Assembly (NCBI RefSeq): GCF_030373225.1
Contig: NZ_JAUCZG010000005.1
Location: 1 to 64,000 of the forward strand
Direction of reading: 5' to 3'
DNA from: Hydrogenophaga sp.
GTDB lineage: Bacteria; Pseudomonadota; Gammaproteobacteria; Burkholderiales; Burkholderiaceae_C
DNA: 64,000 nucleotides
In this document: positions 26,058 to 35,202 of the stretch, one piece after another
Numbering within the stretch: position 1 is the stretch's first letter
Layout: each line of letters starts with the position of its first letter
Made by a program: the position numbers and the translations under genes
Notes under the pieces: generated by a model
The model's database searches: none
What the model saw: only the letters and a program-made list of their open reading frames with translations
Told to the model about the DNA's origin: nothing

Positions 26058-27923
26058 ATGACCGCAGTGAAGTACCGCCCCCTCACCTTCGGTGTCACCC
26101 GCGCCACGCTGCGCGACGGCGCCACCGGTGTGCACTACCTCAGCGCCGACCAGGACCTGCCGCCCTTCCCCGAGCGCATCACCGACCGGCTGGTGCACTG
26201 GGCGCGCACGCGTCCCGATCAGACCGTGTTCGCGCGTCGCACAAAGAACGCCGACGGCAGCACCGGGGACTGGCGCCACATCACGTTCGCACAGGCACTC
26301 GACGCCGCGCGCCGCATCGGCCAGGGCCTGCTCGACCGCGGCCTGTCGGCCGAGCGCCCGGTGCTGATCCTGAGTGAAAACGACCTTGAACACGCGCTGC
26401 TGGCCCTGGGCTGCATCTGCGCCGGCGTGGCCTACTGCCCGACCTCGCCTGCCTACTCGCTGGTCAGCCAGGATTTCGACAAGCTGCACCACGTGGTGAA
26501 GACGCTCACGCCCGGCCTGGTGTTTGCCAGCGATGCGCCACGTTACAGCCGCGCCATGCTGGCCACGCTGGGTGAGGACGTGGAGCTGGTGACCACCGAA
26601 GGCACCGTGCCGGGTCGCGCCACCACCTCGTTTGCGTCCTTGCTGGCCACCGAAGCAAGCCCGGCCGTGGACGCCGCCATGGCCGCCACCGGGCCCGACA
26701 CCATCGTCAAGTTCCTCTTCACCTCGGGCTCGACCAAGATGCCCAAGGCGGTGATCAACACGCAGCGCATGTGGTGCGCCAACCAGCAGCAGATGACGGC
26801 ATCGATGCCGGTGCTGGCCGAGAGCCCGCTGGTGCTGGTGGACTGGCTGCCCTGGAACCACACCTTCGGCGGCAACCACAACTTCGGCATGGTGCTGTTC
26901 CACGGCGGCACGCTCTTCATCGACGACGGCAAGCCCACGCCGGCGCTGATGGCCGAGACGCTGCGCAACCTGCGCGAGATCGCACCCACGGTGTACTTCA
27001 ACGTGCCCACCGGCTTCGAGGCGATCGCCAACGCCATGCAGTCCGACGACGCCCTGCGCAGGATGCTGCTGTCGCGCGTGCGCATGTTTTTCTACGCCGG
27101 CGCGGCGCTGGCGCAGCCGGTCTGGGACGCCCTGCACGCGGTGCAGGAGAGCGAGATCGGCGAGCGCATCGTCATGGGCACCGGCCTGGGCATGACCGAG
27201 TCCGGCCCGTTCGGCATCTTCGTGACCAGCCCCACGGTGAAAGCGGGCGACCTGGGCCTGCCCACGCCGGGTCTGGAACTCAAGCTGGTGGACAGCGATG
27301 GCAAGACCGAAGTGCGCTACCGGGGGCCCAACATCACGCCGGGCTACTGGCGCATGCCCTCCGAGACCGAAGAGGCCTTTGACGAAGAAGGCTTCTTCAA
27401 GACCGGCGACGCGGTGAAATGGATCGACGAGACCGACATCCACCAGGGCCTGAAGTTCGATGGCCGCATTGCCGAGGACTTCAAGCTCGCCACCGGCACC
27501 TTCGTGAGCGTGGGCCCGCTGCGCGCGAAGATCATCGCCGCCGGCGCGCCCTACATCCAGGACGTGGTGATCACCGGCCTGAACATGAAGGAAGTCGGCG
27601 CCATGGTGTTTCCCACGCCACTGGTGCGCGGGCTCAGCAGCATGGGCACCGAGGCCTCCCTGCACGACGTGCTCAACAGCGCGCCGGTGCTCGAGCACTT
27701 CCAGCGGGTGGTGACCGAACTGGCGAAACACGCCACCGGCAGCGCCAGCCGCATCGCGCGCCTGTGCCTGCTGGCCGACCCGCCCACGATCGACCGCGGT
27801 GAGATCACCGACAAGGGCTCGATCAACCAGCGCGCCGTGCTGGCCCACCGTGCCGAAACCGTGGCGCGCCTGCACGACGGCACGCTGCACGCGATCCTGC
27901 AACCAGAGCAAGACAAAACATGA
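26058..27923 (+). CDS. fcs: Feruloyl-CoA synthase
   Basis: Activates ferulate and probably p-coumarate and caffeate to CoA thioesters with ATP. The 621-residue protein has the phosphate loop FLFTSGSTKMPKAVINT at about 219-235, VDWLPWNHTFGGNHNFGMVL, which is characteristic of this family, and MGTGLGMTESGPFG. The start MTAVKYRPLTFG (26058) gives the usual family length; MKPDF at 26013 is an alternative. Its stop overlaps the thiolase start (ATGA). The set of downstream genes fits hydroxycinnamate breakdown. Confidence 0.88.
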   Translation: MTAVKYRPLTFGVTRATLRDGATGVHYLSADQDLPPFPERITDRLVHWARTRPDQTVFARRTKNADGSTGDWRHITFAQALDAARRIGQGLLDRGLSAERPVLILSENDLEHALLALGCICAGVAYCPTSPAYSLVSQDFDKLHHVVKTLTPGLVFASDAPRYSRAMLATLGEDVELVTTEGTVPGRATTSFASLLATEASPAVDAAMAATGPDTIVKFLFTSGSTKMPKAVINTQRMWCANQQQMTASMPVLAESPLVLVDWLPWNHTFGGNHNFGMVLFHGGTLFIDDGKPTPALMAETLRNLREIAPTVYFNVPTGFEAIANAMQSDDALRRMLLSRVRMFFYAGAALAQPVWDALHAVQESEIGERIVMGTGLGMTESGPFGIFVTSPTVKAGDLGLPTPGLELKLVDSDGKTEVRYRGPNITPGYWRMPSETEEAFDEEGFFKTGDAVKWIDETDIHQGLKFDGRIAEDFKLATGTFVSVGPLRAKIIAAGAPYIQDVVITGLNMKEVGAMVFPTPLVRGLSSMGTEASLHDVLNSAPVLEHFQRVVTELAKHATGSASRIARLCLLADPPTIDRGEITDKGSINQRAVLAHRAETVARLHDGTLHAILQPEQDKT

Positions 27924-29167
27924 CCACCCGCGGATTCTTCAACGCCTTCGACGACGTCTGGCTGCTGGCCGGCGTGCGCACCCCCATGGTCGACTACTGC
28001 GGCGCACTCGGCCACATCTCGCCCACCGACCTCGGCATCAAGGCCGCGCGCGAAGCACTGGCGCGCGCCGGCGTGCCGGGCGAACACATCGGCTCGGTGA
28101 TCGCCGGCAACATGGCGCCCGGCGACTTCGACCAGTTCTTCCTGCCGCGCCACATCGGGCTGTACGCCGGGGTGCCGGTGGAGGTGCCGGCCATCATGGC
28201 GCAGCGCATCTGTGGCACCGGTTTCGAGCTGTTTCGCCAGGCCGGTGAACACATCCAGGGTGGCGCGTGCGACGCGGCGCTGGTGGTGGGCACCGAGAAC
28301 ATGACGCGCAATCCGATCGCCGCCTTCGACCACCGCACCGGTTTCAAGCTCGGTGCGCCGGTGGGCTTCAAGGACTACATGTGGGAGGCGCTCAAGGACC
28401 CGGCGGCCGGCATCAACATGATCCAGACCGCCGAGAACCTGGCGAAGCAATACGGCATCACGCGCGAGGAAGTGGATGCGTTTGCCTCGGCTTCGTTCGC
28501 CAAGGCGGTGGCGGCGCAGGAGAGCGGCTTCCTCGCCGGCGAGATCGTGCCGGTGATCAGCGAGAAGTTCGAACTCGCCGGTTACCAGGCGCGCGGCATC
28601 AGGCTGCAGGGCAAGGCCACCGAGGTGAGCGCCGACACCCATCCGCGCGTCTCGCCGGTGGAGGTGCTGGCCAGGCTGCGCGCGGTGTTCGAAGGCGGCG
28701 TGCAGACCGGTGGCAACAGTTCGGCGCTGGTGGACGCGGCGGCGGCCTGCGTGGTCGCATCGGGCGCCTACGCGAAAGCCAACGGCAAGCAGCCGTTGGC
28801 GCGCGTGGTCGCTGCATCGGCCGTGGGCGTGCCGCCCGAGATCATGGGCATCGGCCCGGCGCCGGCGATCCGGCTGCTGCTGGAGCGCACCGGGCTCCCG
28901 ATGAGCGACATCGCGCGCTTCGAGGTCAACGAAGCACAGGGCGCACAAACCCTGGCCGTGGCGCGCGAACTCGGCATGGACCTCGACCGCCTCAACGTCA
29001 ACGGCGGCGCCATTGCCCTCGGCCACCCGCTGGCCGCCACCGGCGTGCGCCTCACGCTCACGCTGGCGCGCGAACTGCAGCGCAGCGGCCAGCGCTACGG
29101 GATCGCCAGCGCCTGCGTGGGCGGTGGCCAGGGCATGGCCCTGCTGATTGAAAACACAAACAAATGA
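27920..29167 (+). CDS. Thiolase family protein (beta-ketothiolase)
   Basis: Cleaves a beta-ketoacyl-CoA with CoA, here most likely 4-hydroxy-3-methoxybenzoylacetyl-CoA to vanilloyl-CoA plus acetyl-CoA. The 415-residue protein has the nucleophile C98 in QRICGTGFE, the NGGAIALGHPLAATG box with the catalytic His, and the second Cys in ASACVGGGQG. It is coupled to fcs by an ATGA overlap. The aromatic substrate is inferred from the operon. Confidence 0.92.
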   Translation: MTTRGFFNAFDDVWLLAGVRTPMVDYCGALGHISPTDLGIKAAREALARAGVPGEHIGSVIAGNMAPGDFDQFFLPRHIGLYAGVPVEVPAIMAQRICGTGFELFRQAGEHIQGGACDAALVVGTENMTRNPIAAFDHRTGFKLGAPVGFKDYMWEALKDPAAGINMIQTAENLAKQYGITREEVDAFASASFAKAVAAQESGFLAGEIVPVISEKFELAGYQARGIRLQGKATEVSADTHPRVSPVEVLARLRAVFEGGVQTGGNSSALVDAAAACVVASGAYAKANGKQPLARVVAASAVGVPPEIMGIGPAPAIRLLLERTGLPMSDIARFEVNEAQGAQTLAVARELGMDLDRLNVNGGAIALGHPLAATGVRLTLTLARELQRSGQRYGIASACVGGGQGMALLIENTNK

Positions 29168-29183
29168 ACACAAGGACAACACC

Positions 29184-29948
29184 ATGAACATTCAAGGACA
29201 CGCCGCCCTCGTCACCGGCGGTGGCTCGGGCCTCGGTGAGGCCACTGCGCGCGAACTTGCTCGCCTGGGCGCCCAGGTGGCGGTGCTCGACGTCAACCTG
29301 GACAACGCAAAACGCGTGGCCAGCGAGATCAACGGCATCGCCTGCCACTGCGACATCACCAACACCGAGAGCCTGCAGGCCGCCATGGATGCTGCAGCGG
29401 CCGCTCACGGCCCGGCCCGCATCCTGATGAACATCGCCGGCATCGGCAGCGCCAGGCGCGTGGTGGGCAAGGACGGCTCGCCGGCACCGCTGGAAGACTT
29501 CGCCAAGGTGGTCACGGTCAACCTGATCGGCACCTACAACGCCAGCCGGCTGTTCGCCGCAGCTTGCGCCAAGCTGGAGCCACTGGAAGACGGCGAGCGC
29601 GGTGTGATGGTGTTCACCGCCAGCGTGGCCGCGTTCGACGGCCAGGTGGGACAGCAGGCCTACAGCGCGTCCAAGGGTGGACTGGTGGGCATGACGTTGC
29701 CGATGGCGCGCGACCTCGCTCAGCACGGCATCCGGGTCTGCACCATCGCACCGGGCCTGTTCAGCACACCGCTCATGCGCACCCTGCCCGAGCCGGTGCA
29801 GGCCTCGCTGGCGGCCAGCATTCCGTTCCCGCCGCGCCTGGGCAAGCCCGAAGAGTTCGCATCGCTGGCCGCGTACATCGTGACCAACACGCACCTGAAC
29901 GGCGAGGTGATCCGCCTGGACGGCGCCCTTCGCATGGCACCAAGATGA
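29184..29948 (+). CDS. SDR 3-hydroxyacyl-CoA dehydrogenase
   Basis: A 254-residue short-chain dehydrogenase like type II 3-hydroxyacyl-CoA dehydrogenase (HSD17B10). Features: TGGGSGLG cofactor loop at 11-18, D36 after the second strand (NAD preference), NIAG, catalytic S147, Y160 and K164. The start MNIQGHAALV (29184) has AAGGA upstream. In the operon it should oxidise the beta-hydroxy-CoA made by the hydratase. The ATGA overlap with the next gene implies coupling. Confidence 0.92.
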   Translation: MNIQGHAALVTGGGSGLGEATARELARLGAQVAVLDVNLDNAKRVASEINGIACHCDITNTESLQAAMDAAAAAHGPARILMNIAGIGSARRVVGKDGSPAPLEDFAKVVTVNLIGTYNASRLFAAACAKLEPLEDGERGVMVFTASVAAFDGQVGQQAYSASKGGLVGMTLPMARDLAQHGIRVCTIAPGLFSTPLMRTLPEPVQASLAASIPFPPRLGKPEEFASLAAYIVTNTHLNGEVIRLDGALRMAPR

Positions 29949-30364
29949 GCAAAGTTGTCGTGTACGAAGTGGACGTGATGTTCGGCGACTGCGACCCGGC
30001 CGGCATCGTGTTCTTCCCCAACTTCTCCAAATGGATGGACGCGTCCTCGCTGAACTTTTTCGTGAAAAACGGCGTGCCGCCCTGGCGCGAACTGGTCAAG
30101 ACGCGCGGCATCGTGGGCACGCCGCTGCTGGAGATCCACACCAGGTTCATGCGCCCGGCCACCTACGGCGAGCGCCTGCAGATCCACACCAGCGTGACCG
30201 AGTGGCGCGAGAAGGTGTTCATGCACCTGCATGTGGTCAAACGTGGTGACGACGTTTTGTGCGAAGGCACCGAGACACGCGCCTTCGTGATCCACCCGCC
30301 CGAGGCACCCGACCGCATCAAGGCGATTCCCGTGCCCGAGGACATCAAGGCGCTGTGCACCTGA
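29945..30364 (+). CDS. 4-hydroxybenzoyl-CoA-type thioesterase
   Basis: A 139-residue hotdog-fold thioesterase. The active-site stretch FGDCDPAGIVFFPNFSKWMD is very close to the Pseudomonas CBS3 4-hydroxybenzoyl-CoA thioesterase, including catalytic D17 at the same position, and GVPPWRELVKTRGIVGTP also matches. It should release vanillate or 4-hydroxybenzoate from the CoA ester made by the thiolase. It starts inside the SDR stop (ATGA). Confidence 0.93.
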   Translation: MSKVVVYEVDVMFGDCDPAGIVFFPNFSKWMDASSLNFFVKNGVPPWRELVKTRGIVGTPLLEIHTRFMRPATYGERLQIHTSVTEWREKVFMHLHVVKRGDDVLCEGTETRAFVIHPPEAPDRIKAIPVPEDIKALCT

Positions 30365-30437
30365 AGCCGCCCTGCCCCAGCTTTCCCCGTTCCTTGCGAA
30401 GCGCTTTCCCAACCGACCACCCACCCCGGAGACAACC

Positions 30438-31430
30438 ATGACCACACGCCGCCAGTTCGTCCAGGCCACCGCCGCCACCACCTTGCTGGGTTCGCTCGGC
30501 CTGCACCATGCCCACGCGCAGGGCCTGGAGCAGGTGAAGATCGTCAATGGATTTCCTGCCGGCGGCAGCGCCGACGTGACCAGCCGGCGCATCGGCGAAA
30601 AACTCGGCGGCAGCGCCTACACGAAGAACGCTGCCGTGGTGGAAAACAAGACCGGGGCGGCCGGGCGCATCGCGGTGGAATCGGTGAAGAACGCCGCGCC
30701 CGACGGCAGCACGCTGCTGCTCACGCCCTACTCGATGACGGCGATCTACCCGCACATCTACAAGCAGCTGAGCTACGACCCGTTCAAGGACCTCGCCACC
30801 GTCTGCATGGCCTCGCTGCTCACGCACGGACTGGCGGTGGGCCCGATGGTGCCGGCCTCGGTGAAGTCGGTGAAGGACTACCTGGCCTGGGCCAAGGCCA
30901 ACCCCAAGGACGCCAACTACGGCTCGCCCGCCGCCGGCTCGACGCCGCACTTTCTGGGTGCCCTGCTCGGTCTGGAAAGCGGCGTCGATCTCAAGCATGT
31001 GCCGTACCGCGGCTCCATTCCCGGCATCACCGACGTCATCGGCGGCCAGCTCGCCAGCATGGTCACGCCGCACGGCGACTTCCTGGCCAACCACCGCGCC
31101 GGCAAGCTGCGCATCATCGCCACCTCGGGCAAGACCCGCTCGCCCTTCGTGCCCGAGGTGCCCACCTTTGCCGAACAGGGCTTTTCCGACCTGGTGGTGG
31201 AAGAGTGGTTCGGCTTTTACGCGCCGGCCAGGACACCTGCCGCGGTGATCACCAACGCGAATGCAGCGATCAATGCCGCGCTCAAAGAAAAGACGGTCAT
31301 CGACTCGCTGGCCCTCTCGGGCATGGTGCCGGTGGGAGGCAGTGCCGATGACATGGCAAAGAGCATGCAGTACTACTTCGAGTTCTGGGGCCCGCTGGTG
31401 AAGAAGATCGGCTTCACCGCCGAGTCCTGA
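30438..31430 (+). CDS. Bug-family (TctC-like) periplasmic binding protein
   Basis: A 330-residue solute-binding protein with a twin-arginine-like leader (TTRRQFVQATAATTLLGSLG, AHA cleavage near residue 27). NGFPAGGSADVTSR and VENKTGAAGRIAVE are typical Bug motifs. No TctA or TctB permease gene is near, which is common for Bug proteins in Burkholderiales. Position suggests binding of a phenylpropanoid or its product; the ligand is unknown. Confidence 0.9.
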   Translation: MTTRRQFVQATAATTLLGSLGLHHAHAQGLEQVKIVNGFPAGGSADVTSRRIGEKLGGSAYTKNAAVVENKTGAAGRIAVESVKNAAPDGSTLLLTPYSMTAIYPHIYKQLSYDPFKDLATVCMASLLTHGLAVGPMVPASVKSVKDYLAWAKANPKDANYGSPAAGSTPHFLGALLGLESGVDLKHVPYRGSIPGITDVIGGQLASMVTPHGDFLANHRAGKLRIIATSGKTRSPFVPEVPTFAEQGFSDLVVEEWFGFYAPARTPAAVITNANAAINAALKEKTVIDSLALSGMVPVGGSADDMAKSMQYYFEFWGPLVKKIGFTAES

Positions 31431-31447
31431 GCATTGCGCCGCCACCG

Positions 31448-33154
31448 ATGAACGCCCACCAGCCCCGCGCTGCCGACCACGCCTTCGTGCTGTTCGACGT
31501 CCTGCGTGCCCACGAGCGCCTGGCCGAACTGCCGGCCATGCGCGAACACGCCGACACCGCCCTGCTCACCCAGGTGATCGAGGAAGCCGGGCGATTCGTC
31601 GGCGAGGTGATCGCCCCGCTCAACCGCAGTGGCGACGAGACCGGCGCGCAATGGAAGGCCGGCGCGGTCACCATGCCACCGGGTTTTCGCGATGCCTACC
31701 AGGCCTTCTGGCAGGCGGGCTGGCCTTCGCTGGCCTGCGCGGTGGAAGACGGCGGCCAGGGACTGCCGACCGCGGTGGAGGCGGTGCTGCATGAAATGCT
31801 CAACGCCGCCAACCATGGCTGGACCATGGCCCCGGGCCTGCTGCACGGTGCCTACGAATGCATCCGTCACCACGGCAGCCCCGAGCTGAAGGCGCGTTAC
31901 CTGCAGAAGCTGGCCAGCGGCGAATGGCTGGCCACCATGTGCCTGACCGAGCCGCACGCCGGCAGCGACCTGGGCCTGGTGCAGACCCGCGCCGTGCCGC
32001 TGCCCGACGGGCGCTTTGCGCTCAGCGGCACCAAGATCTTCATCTCGGGCGGTGAGCACGACCTCAGCGACAACATCGTGCACCTGGTGCTGGCGCGCCT
32101 GCCGGACGGACCGCCGGGGCCCAAGGGCTTGTCGCTCTTTCTGGTGCCGAAGCACCAAACCGATGGAACCCGGTCCAGCGTTCACTGCGAACGCATCGAA
32201 GAGAAGATGGGCATTCACGCCAGCCCGACCTGCGTGATGCGGTTTGACGAAGCCGCTGCGTCCATCGTGGGCGAGCCGGGCAAAGGGCTGAACGCGATGT
32301 TCGTGATGATGAATGCCGCACGCCTGCTGGTGGGCCTGCAAGGCATCGGTCTGCTGGATGCCGCGTGGCAGAAGGCGCATGCGTACGCGCAGGAACGCAG
32401 GCAGATGCGGTCACCCGGCAGCGCCAGCAAGGCCGGTCAGGCTGACTTGATCGGCCTGCACCCCGCCATGCAGCGCATCCTGACCACCCAGCGTGCGTGG
32501 ATCGACGCCGGGCGGGTGGTCGCCTACCGCACCGCACTCGAACTCGACACGCAGAAGCACCACCCCGAGGCCGCGCAGCGCGAAGCCGCCGCGCGCTGGT
32601 GCAGCCTGGTCACACCCGTGCTCAAGTCGGCCTGGACCGAACAGGCCTTCAGCGGCGCCAGCGCCTGCCTGCAGGTGTTCGGTGGCCACGGCTACGTGCG
32701 CGAATGGGGCATCGAGCAGCACGTGCGCGACGCGCGCGTGGCCATGATCTACGAGGGCACCAACGAGATCCAGGCGATCGACCTGCTGGTGCGCAAGACC
32801 CTGCCCGATGGTGGTCTCGCGCTGCAGACCTTGCTGGGTGAACTCGCGGCAGAGCCCGGGCAGGACCCGCGAACCCGGCAGGCGCTGCAGACCTTCGCCG
32901 ACTTCGTGCGCGAGCAGGTGGTGCCCGGCAGCCGCACGGCCGACGCACAAGCGTTCTGGCTGGCCGACGATTTCCTGCGCGCCCAGGCCCTGCTGCTGAT
33001 GGCCTGGGCCTGGGGCCGCCTGTCCAGCGCCTCGGGCCACGACGCCACGGCACATGCCGCGTTCTGGCGCTGGGTCTGGCCCGAATTCGCCATGCGCATG
33101 GACATGATGCACGCCACTCTGGCGGCTGCGCCTGCACAGGCGGCTATGCTCTGA
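31448..33154 (+). CDS. Acyl-CoA dehydrogenase
   Basis: FAD flavoprotein of 568 residues of the long acyl-CoA dehydrogenase subfamily. Motifs: MCLTEPHAGSDLGLVQT, FISGGEHDL, QVFGGHGYVREWGIEQHVRD and MIYEGTNEIQAIDLL, with the catalytic Glu at about residue 436. In this operon it may oxidise dihydroferuloyl-CoA or a similar saturated arylpropanoyl-CoA to the enoyl-CoA, letting reduced side chains enter the pathway. This substrate is inferred. Confidence 0.88.
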   Translation: MNAHQPRAADHAFVLFDVLRAHERLAELPAMREHADTALLTQVIEEAGRFVGEVIAPLNRSGDETGAQWKAGAVTMPPGFRDAYQAFWQAGWPSLACAVEDGGQGLPTAVEAVLHEMLNAANHGWTMAPGLLHGAYECIRHHGSPELKARYLQKLASGEWLATMCLTEPHAGSDLGLVQTRAVPLPDGRFALSGTKIFISGGEHDLSDNIVHLVLARLPDGPPGPKGLSLFLVPKHQTDGTRSSVHCERIEEKMGIHASPTCVMRFDEAAASIVGEPGKGLNAMFVMMNAARLLVGLQGIGLLDAAWQKAHAYAQERRQMRSPGSASKAGQADLIGLHPAMQRILTTQRAWIDAGRVVAYRTALELDTQKHHPEAAQREAAARWCSLVTPVLKSAWTEQAFSGASACLQVFGGHGYVREWGIEQHVRDARVAMIYEGTNEIQAIDLLVRKTLPDGGLALQTLLGELAAEPGQDPRTRQALQTFADFVREQVVPGSRTADAQAFWLADDFLRAQALLLMAWAWGRLSSASGHDATAHAAFWRWVWPEFAMRMDMMHATLAAAPAQAAML

Positions 33155-33156
33155 CG

Positions 33157-33717
33157 ATGCCCGAAACCTCCACCGCCAATGCCATGCGCCGTCCGCGCGG
33201 ACCACGCAAGAAAGACACCGGCGACGTTCTCCTGGCCGATGGAGCCCCGGGCAACGCAGCGGGCGCCCCGGTCGACGCGCCCGAGGTGGACACGTCGTAC
33301 CTTGAATCCCTGCTGGGCTACAACGCACGACGCGCCGCGCTCACCATCATTGCGCTGTTCCTGCGCCGCATGGCGCCCTTCGACCTGCGCCCGGTCGACT
33401 TCTCGGTGCTCACGGTGGTGGCGCACAACCCCGGCGTGACCTCCCGCCAGATCTGCGCGGCACTCGACATCCTGCCGCCCAACCTGGTGGGCATGGTCAA
33501 GGCCCTGCACAAACGCGGCCTGATCGAGCGCCAGCCCCATCCCACCGACCGACGGGCCCAGGGCCTGCACCTGACCCCGGCCGGACAGCGCCTGCACGCC
33601 CAGGCGCAGAAGACCGCCACCCAACTCGAACAGGAAGCCACGCACACGCTCACCCGGGGCGAGCTGCAGACGCTCACCACCCTGTTGCGCAAGGTCTACC
33701 GCGGCACGGCCGCCTGA
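33157..33717 (+). CDS. MarR-family regulator of the ferulate operon
   Basis: A 186-residue regulator with a basic, flexible N-terminus (about 1-45) and a MarR winged-helix domain: TSRQICAALDILPPNLVGMV recognition region and RGLIERQPHPTDRRAQGLHL wing. It starts 2 bases after the acyl-CoA dehydrogenase stop. MarR proteins of hydroxycinnamate operons (FerC, HcaR, CouR) repress until the CoA thioester binds. The palindrome at 25039-25057 is its likely site. Confidence 0.9.
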   Translation: MPETSTANAMRRPRGPRKKDTGDVLLADGAPGNAAGAPVDAPEVDTSYLESLLGYNARRAALTIIALFLRRMAPFDLRPVDFSVLTVVAHNPGVTSRQICAALDILPPNLVGMVKALHKRGLIERQPHPTDRRAQGLHLTPAGQRLHAQAQKTATQLEQEATHTLTRGELQTLTTLLRKVYRGTAA

Positions 33718-33774
33718 CAATCCGGGTAAATCCGTAGCAGTCGGCCTTTGCGCCACATTGCTGCAGCGCACGCA

Positions 33775-33813
33775 GCTAGCAAACTGGTAGCAGCCGGGCT
33801 TCGTGTCTATAGT
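33775..33813 (+). promoter_or_regulatory. Candidate promoter and operator of the HxlR gene
   Basis: GCTA (33775-33778) and TAGC (33788-33791) are inverted arms around GCAAACTGG, followed by a -10-like TATAGT at 33808-33813. The layout resembles that before the LysR gene at 12139. Autorepression is possible but unproven. Confidence 0.35.
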
Positions 33814-33853
33814 TCTCCTTCAGGCTTTCGCCAGGCCTCCCAGGAGAATCCGC

Positions 33854-34192
33854 ATGAGTGCCAAAGACAACGCCGCCGTGATCCAGCTGTTCGACCTGCT
33901 TGAATCGCGCTACGCCATGCGGGTCATCTGGGCACTCTCCGACGGCCACCCCCAGACCTTCCGCCTGCTCCAGGACAGCGTCGGGGGTGTCACGCCCAAC
34001 ACCCTGAACACCCGCATCAAGGAGTTGCGCGCCGCGCACCTGGTGGACCACACCGGCCAGGGCTACCGGCTCACCACACTGGGCGCCGACCTCGCGCGCC
34101 GCCTGAGCGACGTGCAGCAGTTCGCCGGCAAGTGGTCGCACCAGCAGGCACGCGTGGCGGCCAATGCCACCGCGCCGCAGCCCGGCGCCTGA
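33854..34192 (+). CDS. HxlR-family transcriptional regulator
   Basis: A 112-residue single-domain winged-helix regulator starting MSAKDNAAVI (33854) with CAGGAGA upstream. The HxlR pattern is seen in LLESRYAMRVIWALSDG, FRLLQDSVGGVTPNTLNTRI and a YRLTTLGADLA wing end. The usual N-terminal Cys of redox-sensing members is missing. Its stop abuts the stop of the convergent FAH gene (TGATCA). Targets are unknown. Confidence 0.85.
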   Translation: MSAKDNAAVIQLFDLLESRYAMRVIWALSDGHPQTFRLLQDSVGGVTPNTLNTRIKELRAAHLVDHTGQGYRLTTLGADLARRLSDVQQFAGKWSHQQARVAANATAPQPGA

Positions 34193-35044
34193 TCAGGCGG
34201 CGGGGCTGGCCACCACCACCTGACGCTGTTCTCCGAGTCCGCGCGCCCCCAGGCTCACGACGTCCCCGGCTTTCAGGTACATCGGCGGCTTGTGGCCCAT
34301 GCCCACGCCGGGCGGCGTGCCGGTGGGGATCACATCGCCGGGCTGCAAGGCCATGAAACGGGAGAGGTAGCTCACGATGGTCTTCACGCCGAAGATCATG
34401 GTGCGGGTGTTGCCGGTCTGGCGGCGCTCGCCGTTCACATCGAGCCACAGGTCCACGTCCTGCGGATCCCCCAGCTCGTCGGGCGTCACCAGCCACGGCC
34501 CGATCGGGCAGTGCGTGGGGTAGCTCTTGCCCTTGGCCCACTGACCTTCGTATTCCATCTGGTAAGCCCGCTCCGACACGTCGTTGACCAGGCAAAAGCC
34601 GGCGACAAAACCCATCGCCTCGTCTTCGCTCACATGGAAGGCGGTGCGCCCGATCACGATGCCCAGCTCGACTTCCCAGTCGAGCTTCTGTGCACCCGGT
34701 GGCAGCCAGACGTCGTCGTCGGGCCCGCTGATGGCGCCGCTGTGCTTGTTGAACACGATGGGCTGGCCCGGGGCCTTCAGACCGGCCTCGGCCGCGTGGT
34801 CGGCGTAGTTCAGGCCGATGCCGATCACGTTGCCCACGCCACCCACGCAGGGGCCGAACCGGGTGCCGGGGGGCACGGCGGGCAGACCGGTCGGGTCCAG
34901 CGCGGCCAGACGGGCCATAGAATCACGCCCCAGGGTGGCCGGGTGGATGTCGGCCACCACACCCGACAGATCGCGCAGCGTTCCGCTGGCGTCGATCAGC
35001 CCGGGTTTCTCGGCACCCGCGGGTCCATGGCGAAAGAGTTTCAT
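34193..35044 (-). CDS. Fumarylacetoacetate hydrolase-family protein
   Basis: A 283-residue FAH-fold enzyme starting MKLFRHGPAG (35044). Motifs: VIGIGLNYADHAAEAG, PIVFNKHSGAISGPDD, LDWEVELGIVIGR with metal-binding Glu residues, and GDVIPTGTPPGVGMG. The family includes acylpyruvases, 2-oxo-hept-3-ene-1,7-dioate hydratases and oxaloacetate decarboxylases. In this setting it could decarboxylate oxaloacetate or cleave an acylpyruvate. The exact substrate cannot be read from the sequence. Confidence 0.88.
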   Translation of the reverse strand: MKLFRHGPAGAEKPGLIDASGTLRDLSGVVADIHPATLGRDSMARLAALDPTGLPAVPPGTRFGPCVGGVGNVIGIGLNYADHAAEAGLKAPGQPIVFNKHSGAISGPDDDVWLPPGAQKLDWEVELGIVIGRTAFHVSEDEAMGFVAGFCLVNDVSERAYQMEYEGQWAKGKSYPTHCPIGPWLVTPDELGDPQDVDLWLDVNGERRQTGNTRTMIFGVKTIVSYLSRFMALQPGDVIPTGTPPGVGMGHKPPMYLKAGDVVSLGARGLGEQRQVVVASPAA

Positions 35045-35118
35045 GGGTTCAACCTGTTGAGTCGTCTGTTGGAAAGGGGCCGATTGTGGGCCCCGGACGG
35101 TCGAAGGGCTGTCGCCTT

Positions 35119-35144
35119 CTTGAAAACCGGCCCGATGCCCCCAA
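35119..35144 (+). promoter_or_regulatory. Sigma-32 heat-shock promoter of grpE
   Basis: CTTGAAA (35119-35125) and CCCCAA (35139-35144) are separated by 13 bases. This is close to the sigma-32 consensus CTTGAAA, N11-16, CCCCATNT, and lies 59 bases before the grpE ATG. Confidence 0.7.
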
Positions 35145-35202
35145 GTGATTCCCTGCGGTCTGCATGGCCCCTCCTTTTTCACGAACTTTTCCATTCATTT
35201 CC

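Noticed and set aside
25797-27911. 704-residue minus-strand frame opposite feruloyl-CoA synthase
   Set aside because: Antisense shadow; no family motifs and the synthase frame has all expected motifs.
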